A DNA stretch of 64,000 nt from an uncultured Oscillospiraceae bacterium (lineage in GTDB: Bacteria; Bacillota; Clostridia; Oscillospirales; Acutalibacteraceae): contig URFL01000001.1 of NCBI GenBank assembly GCA_900547105.1, forward strand, positions 186,001 through 250,000. The letters run 5' to 3'. Numbering within the stretch: the first letter of the stretch is position 1; every line of letters begins with the position of its first letter. A program made the translations under genes and the position numbers. Under the pieces are notes generated by a model. It saw only the letters and a program-made list of their open reading frames with translations. It was not told the DNA's origin and made no database searches. Shown here piece after piece: positions 46,237-54,358 of the stretch.

Positions 46237-47846
46237 TGGCAAAGTATATTTTTGTGACCGGTGGTGTGGTGTCCGGTTTGGGCAAAGGCATCACGGCGGC
46301 CTCGCTGGGTCGTCTGCTGAAAGCGCGTGGATTCAAGGTGGCGGCGCAAAAGCTGGATCCCTATATCAACATTGACCCCGGCACCATGAGCCCGTACCAG
46401 CACGGTGAAGTGTTCGTGACCGAGGACGGTGCGGAAACCGACCTCGATTTGGGTCACTACGAGCGTTTTATCGACGAAAACCTGAACCAGTTTTCCAACC
46501 TGACCACCGGCAAGGTGTATTGGAATGTGCTGAACAAAGAGCGCAACGGCGAGTATCTGGGCGAAACGGTACAGGTGATCCCGCATATCACCAACGAGAT
46601 CAAGTCTTTCATCTATGCGGTGCAGAAAAAGACCGATGCAGACATTGTTATCACCGAGATCGGTGGTACCACCGGCGATATCGAATCCCAGCCGTTTTTG
46701 GAAGCGATTCGCCAGGTGGGGCACGAGGTTGGCCGCGAAAACTGCCTGTTTATCCATGTAACGCTGATTCCGTATCTGGAATCCTCCGGCGAACACAAAT
46801 CGAAACCTACGCAGCACTCGGTCAAAGAACTGCAATCCTTCGGTATAATGCCGGATGTGATCGTGGCGCGGGTAGATCAGCCGGTGGAAGCATCCGTGCT
46901 GAAAAAAATCGCGTTGTTCTGCAATGTCAAGGAGGACTGCGTGATCGAAAACCTGACTCTGCCGGTGTTGTACGAAGCACCGATTATGCTGGAAGAAGCG
47001 GGGTTGGCACGCATTGTGCTGCGTGAATTGCAGCTGCCCGATTCCGCTCCCGATTTAGCGGATTGGATGTCCATGCTGGGGCGTATCCAGAATTGCCACC
47101 GCACTGTGCGCATTGCGCTGGTCGGCAAATATGTGAAGCTGCACGATTCCTATCTGTCAGTGGCGGAGGCGCTGCGCCACGGCGGCTGGGAGAACGGTGC
47201 CCGGGTCGAAATCGACTGGGTGGACAGCGAACAGATCACACCGGATACCGTCCACGATCTGCTGGGCGAAGCCGATGGTATCATTTTGCCCGGTGGCTTT
47301 GGCGGTCGCGGTATCGAGGGTATGATCGTGGCGGCACAATATGCCAAAGAAAAAGGAGTGCCGTATTTTGGTATTTGCCTGGGTATGCAGATCGCGGCGA
47401 TCGCCTTTGCCCGCTACACACTGGGGCTGGAGGATGCCCATTCGCGCGAGTTCTTGCAGGACGGCGCGCATTGTGTGATCGATTTGATGCCGGATCAGCA
47501 GGGCAATCTGCCCAAGGGCGGTACCATGCGGCTGGGTGCCTATCCTTGCCGCATCGCGCCGCAAACGCGGCTGCAGCAGGCGTATGGTCAGGATCACACC
47601 GACGAGCGTCATCGTCATCGGTACGAGTTCAACAACGAATATCGCGAGGCGTTTGAAAACGCGGGCGTGGTTTTCTCCGGTACTTCGCCGGATAATCATC
47701 TGGTCGAAGCGATGGAGATTCCGTCCCATCCGTTCTATGTCGGTGTGCAGTACCACCCCGAGTTCAAGAGCCGTCCCAACAAAGCGCATCCGTTGTTCCG
47801 TGCGTTTATTGCCGCAGCGGTTGAAAGAGAGGAGAATGCCAAATGA
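46236..47846 (+). CDS. pyrG: CTP synthase
   Basis: 536 residues. The N-terminal amidoligase domain (KYIFVTGGVVSGLGKGITAASLGRLLKARG, KLDPYINIDPGTMSPYQHGEVFVT, SKPTQHSVKELQSFGI) is followed by a class I glutaminase with nucleophile C381 in YFGICLGMQ and YHPEFKSRP near the end. It converts UTP to CTP with glutamine nitrogen. The start shares one base with the dapF stop, and the end overlaps nadE by 4 bases, indicating translational coupling. Confidence 0.97.
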   Translation: MAKYIFVTGGVVSGLGKGITAASLGRLLKARGFKVAAQKLDPYINIDPGTMSPYQHGEVFVTEDGAETDLDLGHYERFIDENLNQFSNLTTGKVYWNVLNKERNGEYLGETVQVIPHITNEIKSFIYAVQKKTDADIVITEIGGTTGDIESQPFLEAIRQVGHEVGRENCLFIHVTLIPYLESSGEHKSKPTQHSVKELQSFGIMPDVIVARVDQPVEASVLKKIALFCNVKEDCVIENLTLPVLYEAPIMLEEAGLARIVLRELQLPDSAPDLADWMSMLGRIQNCHRTVRIALVGKYVKLHDSYLSVAEALRHGGWENGARVEIDWVDSEQITPDTVHDLLGEADGIILPGGFGGRGIEGMIVAAQYAKEKGVPYFGICLGMQIAAIAFARYTLGLEDAHSREFLQDGAHCVIDLMPDQQGNLPKGGTMRLGAYPCRIAPQTRLQQAYGQDHTDERHRHRYEFNNEYREAFENAGVVFSGTSPDNHLVEAMEIPSHPFYVGVQYHPEFKSRPNKAHPLFRAFIAAAVEREENAK

Positions 47847-48583
47847 GTCGAGATTATGCACGCGAAACCGAAAAACGAGTCGCGTTTTTGAAAAAAGCGT
47901 TGGAGAACTCCGGTGCCAAAGGTTTTGTCTACGGAAACTCCGGTGGCAAGGACAGCGCGCTGGTCGGCATTTTGTGCCGCATGGCCAGCGAAAACACGCT
48001 TGGAGTGGTGATGCCCTGCTCGTCCGCCCGCAACTATGGCGAGGATCGGGATGACGGCTTGGATGTGGCCCGCCAGTTTGATATCGCCACCATCGAGGTG
48101 GATTTGACTGCGGTGAAAGAAGCGGAATTGAAAGCGGTGTCGGCGGTGCAGGAAATCGCGGATATGGCGGCGGGCAACATTGCACCGCGGCTGCGTATGA
48201 CCACCCTGTACACCATTGCGCAAAGCCGCGGGTGTCTGGTCGCTGGCACCGGCAACCGCAGCGAAGCGTATGTCGGCTATTTCACCAAATGGGGGGATGG
48301 CGCCTACGATATCAACCCGATTGCCGACTTAACGGTGGGGGAGATTTACGAGTTTTTGCGCTATCTGAATGCGCCTGCCAACATCATCAGCAAGGCTCCT
48401 TCGGCGGGCTTGTTCGAGGGGCAGACCGACGAGCAGGAAATGGGTATCACCTATGCGGCGTTGGATCATTATATTCTCACCGGCGAGGGCCCTGCCGATA
48501 TGGTAGACAAGATCAAAGCCATGCACGCGCGCAGCGCGCACAAGCGGGCGTCGGCGCTGGTGTATAAGGAGGATGCCGAATGA
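47843..48583 (+). CDS. nadE: NAD+ synthetase (ammonia-dependent type)
   Basis: 246 residues, a length that lacks the CN-hydrolase glutaminase domain, so free ammonia is the expected nitrogen donor. The P-loop YGNSGGKDSALVGILCRM, GTGNRSEAYVGYFTKWGDGAYDINPIADLTVGE and KAPSAGLFEGQTDEQEMG are family hallmarks. It amidates deamido-NAD. ATGA overlaps with both pyrG and dapL. Confidence 0.94.
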   Translation: MSRDYARETEKRVAFLKKALENSGAKGFVYGNSGGKDSALVGILCRMASENTLGVVMPCSSARNYGEDRDDGLDVARQFDIATIEVDLTAVKEAELKAVSAVQEIADMAAGNIAPRLRMTTLYTIAQSRGCLVAGTGNRSEAYVGYFTKWGDGAYDINPIADLTVGEIYEFLRYLNAPANIISKAPSAGLFEGQTDEQEMGITYAALDHYILTGEGPADMVDKIKAMHARSAHKRASALVYKEDAE

Positions 48584-49767
48584 AGGTGAACAAGCATTAT
48601 GCCGCGTTGGAGGATAGCTATCTGTTCTCCACGATTGCGCATAAAATTGCGGAATACAGCCGCGAGAACCCCGATGTAAATATTATCCGGATGGGTATCG
48701 GCGATGTGGCGGGTCCGTTGTGCCCGGTGGTGCGCGATGCGTTGGTAACCGGCGCCGCCGAACAGGGCGTTAAGGACACTTTCCGTGGATACGGTCCGGA
48801 GCAGGGCTACGATTTTCTGCGCGATGCCGTGCAGGGATATTACGCCTTGTTTGGGGTGGAGCTGCCGCGCGATGATATTTTTATCAGCGACGGTGCCAAA
48901 AGCGATCTTGGCAATATTTTGGATTTGTTTGACGCGGATAATACCGTGCTGATTCCCGATCCGGTGTATCCGGTGTACCGCGATACCAACCTGATGGCGG
49001 GACGGCGCATTGTGTATATGAACGCCAACCGGGACAACGGCTTTTTGCCGATGCCGGAGCCGGGACAGACGGCGGACATCATTTATCTGTGCTCGCCCAA
49101 CAACCCCACCGGCGCAGTGTATACCAAAGAGCAGCTGACCAAGTGGGTGGAATTTGCTCGACAGCAGGATGCCATTTTGCTTTTTGACGCCGCCTATGAG
49201 GCGTTTATTCAGGATCCTGCGCTGCCCCGCAGTATTTTTGAAATTGAGGGTGCGCGCGAGTGTGCAATTGAGTTTTGCTCGCTGTCCAAAACCGCCGGGT
49301 TTACCGGTACGCGCTGCGGCTATACGGTGGTGCCAGGCGAGTTGACCCGCGAGGGAATGTCGCTGCAGAAAATGTGGCTGCGGCGGCAAACCACCAAGTT
49401 TAACGGCGTTTCCTATCCGGTGCAGCGTGCCGCGGCGGCGGTCTTTACGCCGGAGGGCTTGCAGCAGTGCCGTGAGCAGTTGGCGGTATATCAGGGCAAT
49501 GCCAAGCTGATGACCGAAACACTGACTGAGTTGGGTGTTTGGCATGTTGGCGGACAACACTCGCCGTATGTGTGGCTGGCGTGCCCGCATGGAATGACTT
49601 CATGGGACTTTTTTGACGCATTGCTGACCCGCGCGCATGTGGTGGGTACTCCCGGCAGCGGCTTTGGCCAAAACGGCGAAGGCTTTTTCCGCCTGACCGC
49701 TTTCGGCACCCCCGAAAACACCAAGGAAGCTATGGAACGACTGCGCGTGTTTTATAAATCTTTGTGA
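48580..49767 (+). CDS. dapL: LL-diaminopimelate aminotransferase
   Basis: 395 residues, a fold-type I PLP enzyme that makes LL-DAP directly from tetrahydrodipicolinate with glutamate as donor. NKHYAALEDSYLFSTIAHKIAEY, IIRMGIGDVAGPL, FISDGAKSDLGNILDLF, LCSPNNPTGAVY and the PLP lysine K237 in FCSLSKTAGFTGTRCGY are all DapL signatures. With dapF in the same run it completes the aminotransferase variant of the DAP/lysine pathway. Last gene of the run. Confidence 0.95.
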   Translation: MKVNKHYAALEDSYLFSTIAHKIAEYSRENPDVNIIRMGIGDVAGPLCPVVRDALVTGAAEQGVKDTFRGYGPEQGYDFLRDAVQGYYALFGVELPRDDIFISDGAKSDLGNILDLFDADNTVLIPDPVYPVYRDTNLMAGRRIVYMNANRDNGFLPMPEPGQTADIIYLCSPNNPTGAVYTKEQLTKWVEFARQQDAILLFDAAYEAFIQDPALPRSIFEIEGARECAIEFCSLSKTAGFTGTRCGYTVVPGELTREGMSLQKMWLRRQTTKFNGVSYPVQRAAAAVFTPEGLQQCREQLAVYQGNAKLMTETLTELGVWHVGGQHSPYVWLACPHGMTSWDFFDALLTRAHVVGTPGSGFGQNGEGFFRLTAFGTPENTKEAMERLRVFYKSL

Positions 49768-49827
49768 TTTTGAAAGTCAACAAAGATTAACTTTCAAAAT
49801 ATACGGGCAAAAGCAATGCAGTTGCCC
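49767..49827 (+). terminator. Hairpins after dapL, weak transcription end
   Basis: An 11-bp AT-rich stem ATTTTGAAAGT/ACTTTCAAAAT (49767-49800) overlaps the stop codon, then GGGCAA/TTGCCC (49805-49827) follows. No proper T-run, so termination is uncertain. Confidence 0.4.
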
Positions 49828-49876
49828 ATATATAAAAGAAAATGCAAAATTTATTAAAAAATATTTCATTTTTGTC

Positions 49877-49905
49877 TTGACAAATGGAATATGGGAGTGT
49901 ATACT
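49877..49905 (+). promoter_or_regulatory. Consensus promoter of amt
   Basis: TTGACA (49877-49882), 17-base spacer, TATACT (49900-49905). Confidence 0.88.
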
Positions 49906-49915
49906 AAGCGACAGA

Positions 49916-49967
49916 AGCAAAGGTGCTGGTTGAACGGTTTTCCGTTCCCGGCACCTTTCTTTTTTTG
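49916..49967 (+). promoter_or_regulatory. amt leader attenuator with ANTAR-like hexaloop hairpin
   Basis: AGC-AAAGGT-GCT (49916-49927) begins 10 bases after the -10 box, the same spacing as in glnN. The string AGCAAAGGTGCTG is identical in both leaders. The loop fits AnnGnn, but the stem is only 3 bp here. The loop and 3' arm also form the 5' arm of a terminator, AAAGGTGCTGG with CCGGCACCTTT (49948-49958) and an inner GAACGG/CCGTTC stem, then CTTTTTTTT. The start codon of amt is 56 bases further on. Confidence 0.65.
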
Positions 49968-50022
49968 TACACGGCCATGTATAAAAAACAAATCACAACA
50001 TGCAAAATGGAGGGATCTTGTT

Positions 50023-51738
50023 ATGGCTTACTCATCTGTAAACACCATATGGGTGCTGGTGGGTGCAGCGCTGGTGTTCTTTATGCAAGCAGGATTCGCG
50101 ATGGTGGAAACCGGTTTTACCCGTGCGAAAAACGCCGGTAACATCATCATGAAAAACTTGATGGACTTTTGTATCGGCACACCGATCTACTGGCTGATTG
50201 GTTTTGGCTTGATGTTCGGCGGCAGCGGTGCTCTAATCGGCGGAATTGATTTTCTGACCCAGGGCGCCTATACCGCGATCTTGCCCGCCGGTGTTCCCAA
50301 ATGGGCATACTTCGTGTTCCAAACTGTGTTCTGTGCGACTTCGGCCACCATCGTTTCCGGTGCTATGGCTGAGCGTACGAAATTCATTTCCTACTGCATT
50401 TACAGTGCCGTGATCAGCGCGTTTATCTATCCCATTTCCGGTCACTGGATCTGGGGTGGCGGCTGGTTGGCGCAACTCGGCTTCCATGATTTTGCCGGTT
50501 CCACGGCGGTACATATGGTCGGCGGTGTGGCTGCGTTCATCGGCGCGCTGATCCTTGGGCCCCGTATTGGCAAGTATGACAAGAACGGAAAGCCACGCGC
50601 GATTTTGGGTCACAGCCTGACTCTGGGCGCTCTGGGTGTGTTTATCCTGTGGTTCTGCTGGTTCGGATTCAACGGCGCTTCCACTGTGAACGCCGAGGGC
50701 GACCAACTGGCAGCGATGGGCAACATCTTCACTACGACCAACCTGGCGGCAGCCGTTTCGACGGTGACGGTTATGATCATCACCTGGATCCGCTATAAAA
50801 AACCCGATGTGTCGATGACGCTGAACGGTTCTTTGGCTGGTCTGGTGGCCATCACGGCTGGCTGCGATGCGGTGGATACCAACGGTGCGTTCTTCATCGG
50901 TTTGATCGCCGGTTTTGTGGTAGTGTTCGGCATCGAGTTTATCGACAAGGTTCTGAAAGTGGACGACCCGGTTGGCGCGGTTGGTGTGCACGGCTTGTGC
51001 GGTGCTACCGGTACGTTGATGGTTGGTCTGTTCTCCTGCGGTAACAACGGCAATGAGCTGGGCCTGTTCTATGGCGGCGGTTTCCATCTGTTGGGCGTGC
51101 AGGCACTGGGCATGATCTCGGTGATCGCGTGGGTCGCGGTGACCATGACCATTGTGTTCCAAGTGCTGAAACACACGATCGGTCTGCGCTGCAGCCGTGA
51201 AGAAGAGCTGCGCGGCTTGGATGTGACCGAGCATGGTATCTCCAGCGCGTACGGTGACTTCCAGATGGTTCCGGAAGTGCTGGACGGCAAAGCGGCTCCG
51301 GTTGTGGCTGAAACTGCGGAAGCGACTGAAGTTCCGGTGGTGCATATGCCGGCGGAGCAGGCGGTCAGCGAGAATGGTCACAAACTGACCAAAGTGGTCA
51401 TGGTGTTCAACCAAGAGCACTTCGAGGCGTTGAAAGCAGCCATGAATAGCATCGGGGTTACCGGTATGACGGTGGCACAGGTGCTCGGCTATGGTGTCCA
51501 AAAAGGACGCAGCGTGTACTATCGTGGCGTTAAGCTGGATGAAGCCAAGCTGCTTCCCAAGATGAAGGTGGAAGTGGTTGTCAGCAAGGTGCCGGTTGAA
51601 ACGGTGGTACAAACCGCTCGCAAGGCGCTGTATACCGGCAATGTCGGCGATGGCAAGATCTTCCTGTACGATGTAGAGGATACGATCCGTGTGCGTACCG
51701 GCGAGCGTGGATATGACGCGCTGCAGGGCGACGATTGA
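50023..51738 (+). CDS. amt: Ammonium transporter with fused C-terminal PII (GlnB/GlnK) domain
   Basis: 571 residues. Residues 1 to about 400 are an Amt channel with about 11 membrane helices: MVETGFTRAKNAGNIIMKNLMDFCIG, SGHWIWGGGWLAQLGFHDFAGSTAVHMVGG, GHSLTLGALGVFILWFCWFGFN and VGVHGLCGATGTLMVG. A linker of about 55 residues leads to a complete PII domain (about 455-571) with TGMTVAQVLGYGVQKG, a T-loop ending in YYRG, GNVGDGKIFLYDVEDTIRVRTGERG. PII normally binds Amt in trans to shut it when 2-oxoglutarate is low; here the regulator is tethered. The ATG at 50023 follows GGAGGGA. Single gene with promoter, attenuator and terminator. Confidence 0.94.
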   Translation: MAYSSVNTIWVLVGAALVFFMQAGFAMVETGFTRAKNAGNIIMKNLMDFCIGTPIYWLIGFGLMFGGSGALIGGIDFLTQGAYTAILPAGVPKWAYFVFQTVFCATSATIVSGAMAERTKFISYCIYSAVISAFIYPISGHWIWGGGWLAQLGFHDFAGSTAVHMVGGVAAFIGALILGPRIGKYDKNGKPRAILGHSLTLGALGVFILWFCWFGFNGASTVNAEGDQLAAMGNIFTTTNLAAAVSTVTVMIITWIRYKKPDVSMTLNGSLAGLVAITAGCDAVDTNGAFFIGLIAGFVVVFGIEFIDKVLKVDDPVGAVGVHGLCGATGTLMVGLFSCGNNGNELGLFYGGGFHLLGVQALGMISVIAWVAVTMTIVFQVLKHTIGLRCSREEELRGLDVTEHGISSAYGDFQMVPEVLDGKAAPVVAETAEATEVPVVHMPAEQAVSENGHKLTKVVMVFNQEHFEALKAAMNSIGVTGMTVAQVLGYGVQKGRSVYYRGVKLDEAKLLPKMKVEVVVSKVPVETVVQTARKALYTGNVGDGKIFLYDVEDTIRVRTGERGYDALQGDD

Positions 51739-51751
51739 TCGGATATAGCCA

Positions 51752-51787
51752 AAAAGTCTTGGCGGTCTTTTGACCGCCAAGACTTTT
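51752..51787 (+). terminator. Intrinsic terminator after amt
   Basis: AAAAGTCTTGGCGGTC pairs perfectly with GACCGCCAAGACTTTT around a 4-base loop. Confidence 0.92.
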
Positions 51788-51829
51788 CCCCGTTATAGAA
51801 ACACCAGTCAGACAAAGGAGTATGACAGC

Positions 51830-53215
51830 ATGGAACAGGAATTGCACGAAGAATGTGGCGTGTTCGGCGTATACGGACAGGCGGAATCGTCGGAACTGAC
51901 CTATCACGGGCTGCATTCGCTGCAGCATCGCGGACAGGAGGGGGCGGGCATCGCCACCGCGGATGGCGAAACCGTGCGTTGCCGAAAAGGTGACGGATTA
52001 TTGACCGAAGCGGTATCTGCCGATGATCTGCGAGAGCTGACCGGTTCCAACAGCATTGGGCATGTACGCTATTCGACCGCCGGTGGCAACGAGCGAGAAA
52101 ACATCCAGCCCATGCTGGCGCGTGCGTTTATGGGAACGCTGGCGGTGGCACACAACGGCCAGATCGTCAATGCCGATCAGCTGCGGCGGGAACTGGAAAG
52201 CCAGGGCAGTATTTTTAGCGGCAGCAGCGACAGTGAGATTATTTTGCACCTTATCCAAAAGGAGAAAGGTCCGTTGCTGGAAAAAATTCAAAAAGCCTGC
52301 CGCCGGTTGGAGGGCGCCTTTGCTTTCTTGATTTTGACCGAGAAGAATATGTATGCCATCCGCGACCGTCACGGTCTGCGCCCGCTCAGTGTCGCGCGGC
52401 TTGGGGATGGGTTTTGCGTCAGCAGCGAAAGCTGCGCCTTTGATTTGGTGGCAGCGGACTTTTGGCGGGATGTTCAACCGGGGGAGATACTCAAATTTTC
52501 CGCACAAGGGGTATCCTCCAGCTTTTACACCAACGACACCGAGCATCGGCTGTGCGCCATGGAATATATCTATTTTTCCCGTCCGGACAGCAATGTGGAT
52601 GGCTTGAATGTGCACACCGTGCGCAAAGAAACCGGTCGCTGTCTGGCGCGTCGTGATGCCGGTACGCTGCAGGCGGATATGGTGGTGGGGGTGCCGGATT
52701 CGTCCCTGTCAGCGGCGATCGGATACAGCGAACAATCCGGTCTGCCATATGAAATGGGGCTGGTCAAAAACCGCTATGTAGGGCGCACCTTTATTGAACC
52801 GACCCCAAATCGACGCGATTTGGGAGTGCGGATGAAATTGTCCGCCAATCGCACAGTGGTGGAAGGCAAACGCATTGTAATGATTGACGATTCGCTGGTG
52901 CGCGGCACCACTTCGCGCCGGATCGTGCGTATGCTGAAAGAGGTGGGGGCCGCCGAGGTGCATGTGCGCATTGCCTCGCCCGCGATATTGCATCCCTGTT
53001 TCTACGGAGTGGATACCTCCACACCGGAGGAGCTGATTTCCGGTCATTTGTCCGAATCCGAGTTGTGTGACTACATCGGTGCCGATTCGCTGCGCTTTTT
53101 AACGGTGGAGGATTTGAAAAGCGTCTATGGATCGGATCATTTCTGCTTTGCGTGTTTTAACGGTGATTATGTGACCGATTTGTATGGTCATCGCTGGGAA
53201 TCCGAAAAAGAGTAA
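51830..53215 (+). CDS. purF: Amidophosphoribosyltransferase
   Basis: 461 residues, the first committed enzyme of purine synthesis. The short propeptide MEQELHEE precedes nucleophile C9 (CGVFGVYG); the class II glutaminase has HVRYSTAGG and VAHNGQIVN. The phosphoribosyltransferase half shows MEYIYFSRPDSNVDG, VGVPDSSLSAAIGYSEQ, KNRYVGRTFIEPT and the PRPP loop VMIDDSLVRGTTS. The ATG at 51830 follows AAAGGAG; upstream sequence in the same frame is the amt terminator. No purine riboswitch is visible, and it is not next to other pur genes here. Confidence 0.96.
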   Translation: MEQELHEECGVFGVYGQAESSELTYHGLHSLQHRGQEGAGIATADGETVRCRKGDGLLTEAVSADDLRELTGSNSIGHVRYSTAGGNERENIQPMLARAFMGTLAVAHNGQIVNADQLRRELESQGSIFSGSSDSEIILHLIQKEKGPLLEKIQKACRRLEGAFAFLILTEKNMYAIRDRHGLRPLSVARLGDGFCVSSESCAFDLVAADFWRDVQPGEILKFSAQGVSSSFYTNDTEHRLCAMEYIYFSRPDSNVDGLNVHTVRKETGRCLARRDAGTLQADMVVGVPDSSLSAAIGYSEQSGLPYEMGLVKNRYVGRTFIEPTPNRRDLGVRMKLSANRTVVEGKRIVMIDDSLVRGTTSRRIVRMLKEVGAAEVHVRIASPAILHPCFYGVDTSTPEELISGHLSESELCDYIGADSLRFLTVEDLKSVYGSDHFCFACFNGDYVTDLYGHRWESEKE

Positions 53216-53220
53216 CCACC

Positions 53221-53249
53221 TTGCGAATTCGTCCCTTTTCTGCTATACT
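53221..53249 (+). promoter_or_regulatory. Promoter of the phosphatase-ruvX pair
   Basis: TTGCGA, 17-base spacer, TATACT, 24 bases before the start at 53274. Confidence 0.65.
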
Positions 53250-53273
53250 GGCAGTCAAAGGGGCGAATTTTTT

Positions 53274-53924
53274 ATGACTACCATCTATCTGGTGCGCCAT
53301 TGTGAAACCAAGGGCAATCGCCAGCGACTTTTCCAAGGGCATATCGATATGGATATCAGCGAGGCGGGGGTGCAGCAGCTTGCACGGCTGGCGGAACGCT
53401 TTCGCACCGTACCGCTGGATGCGGTATACAGCAGCCCGCTGCTGCGGGCGATGCGCACCGCGCAGGCGGTGAATCGCTACCATGATCTGCCGATTCATCA
53501 GGATGCACGCCTGATAGAGATCAACGGCGGCAGCTGGGAGGGCAAGCAATGGGCGGATCTGCCCACATTGGATCCTGAACAAAGCCGCCGCTGGCTGCAG
53601 GAACCGTGGAATTTCCACACCGATGGCGGCGAACCGATGCGTGCTGTTTATGACCGGATGAAAGAGGCGCTGCTGTCCATTGCTGCTGCCTGTGACGGAC
53701 AGCGCGTGGCGGTCGTATCACACGGCTGCGCAATCCGCAATGCCCTTTGCTTTGCAAAGGGCTGGCCGATCGAACGCTTAAACGAGGTCGGCTGGTGCGA
53801 TAACACAGCGATCTGCACGTTGGAGATTGACGGTGATACCGTACGGGTGTTAACAGAAAACGACCACGCCCATTTGCCGGAAAAGGACGCGTCTCCTGCT
53901 GAAAAGAACAGCTGGTGGCGGTGA
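53274..53924 (+). CDS. Histidine phosphatase family protein (phosphoglycerate mutase-like)
   Basis: 216 residues. The catalytic motif is IYLVRHCETKGNRQRLFQGHIDMDIS, in which the usual RHGE is RHCE. The second arginine region (VYSSPLLRAMRTAQAV), acid Glu in LIEINGGSWEG and second His in AVVSHGCAIRNAL are in place. Such proteins dephosphorylate small phosphoesters such as alpha-ribazole phosphate or sugar phosphates; the substrate is not evident. The ATG at 53274 follows AAAGGGG. ruvX follows after 17 bases. Confidence 0.87.
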   Translation: MTTIYLVRHCETKGNRQRLFQGHIDMDISEAGVQQLARLAERFRTVPLDAVYSSPLLRAMRTAQAVNRYHDLPIHQDARLIEINGGSWEGKQWADLPTLDPEQSRRWLQEPWNFHTDGGEPMRAVYDRMKEALLSIAAACDGQRVAVVSHGCAIRNALCFAKGWPIERLNEVGWCDNTAICTLEIDGDTVRVLTENDHAHLPEKDASPAEKNSWWR

Positions 53925-53941
53925 ACAGGGGAGGAGATTTT

Positions 53942-54352
53942 ATGCGGATATTGGCGGTGGATTTAGGGCTGGCTCGCACTGGGCTGGCTATTTCAGACGA
54001 AAGTGGATTTTTGGCGTCGCCGGTGGGGACGATAGCAGAAAAGGATTTAGATGTGCTTTGCGATAAGATCGCCGACACGGTACGCGAGCGGCAGGCAACC
54101 GAAATTGTGGTGGGACACCCCCGCAACATGGACGGCAGCTGCGGCGAAAGCGCTCAGCGTGCCGAGGGCTTTGCCAAAGCATTGGGGGATAAAACCGGTT
54201 TGCCGGTACACTTGTGGGATGAACGCATGACCACGGTTTCGGCCATCGGTTATTTGAACCAGACCGATACACGCGGCAAAAAGCGCAAAGCGGTGGTGGA
54301 TACGGTGGCGGCGACCATCATTCTGCAAAATTATCTGGACAGCCTGTCGTAA
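53942..54352 (+). CDS. ruvX: Putative Holliday junction resolvase / pre-16S rRNA nuclease YqgF
   Basis: 136 residues with an RNase H-like fold: opening strand MRILAVDLGLARTGLAISDE, EIVVGHPRNMDGSCGE, LPVHLWDERMTTVSA and a closing KAVVDTVAATIILQNYLDS. The family matures the 16S rRNA 5' end in E. coli and may resolve junctions. The ATG at 53942 follows GGGGAGGAG. Length is typical. Confidence 0.94.
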   Translation: MRILAVDLGLARTGLAISDESGFLASPVGTIAEKDLDVLCDKIADTVRERQATEIVVGHPRNMDGSCGESAQRAEGFAKALGDKTGLPVHLWDERMTTVSAIGYLNQTDTRGKKRKAVVDTVAATIILQNYLDSLS

Positions 54353-54358
54353 CCATGC

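Noticed and set aside
49767..49800. AT-rich hairpin at the dapL stop as a true terminator
   Set aside because: The stem is AT-only in its outer part and no T-run follows; kept only as a weak feature.
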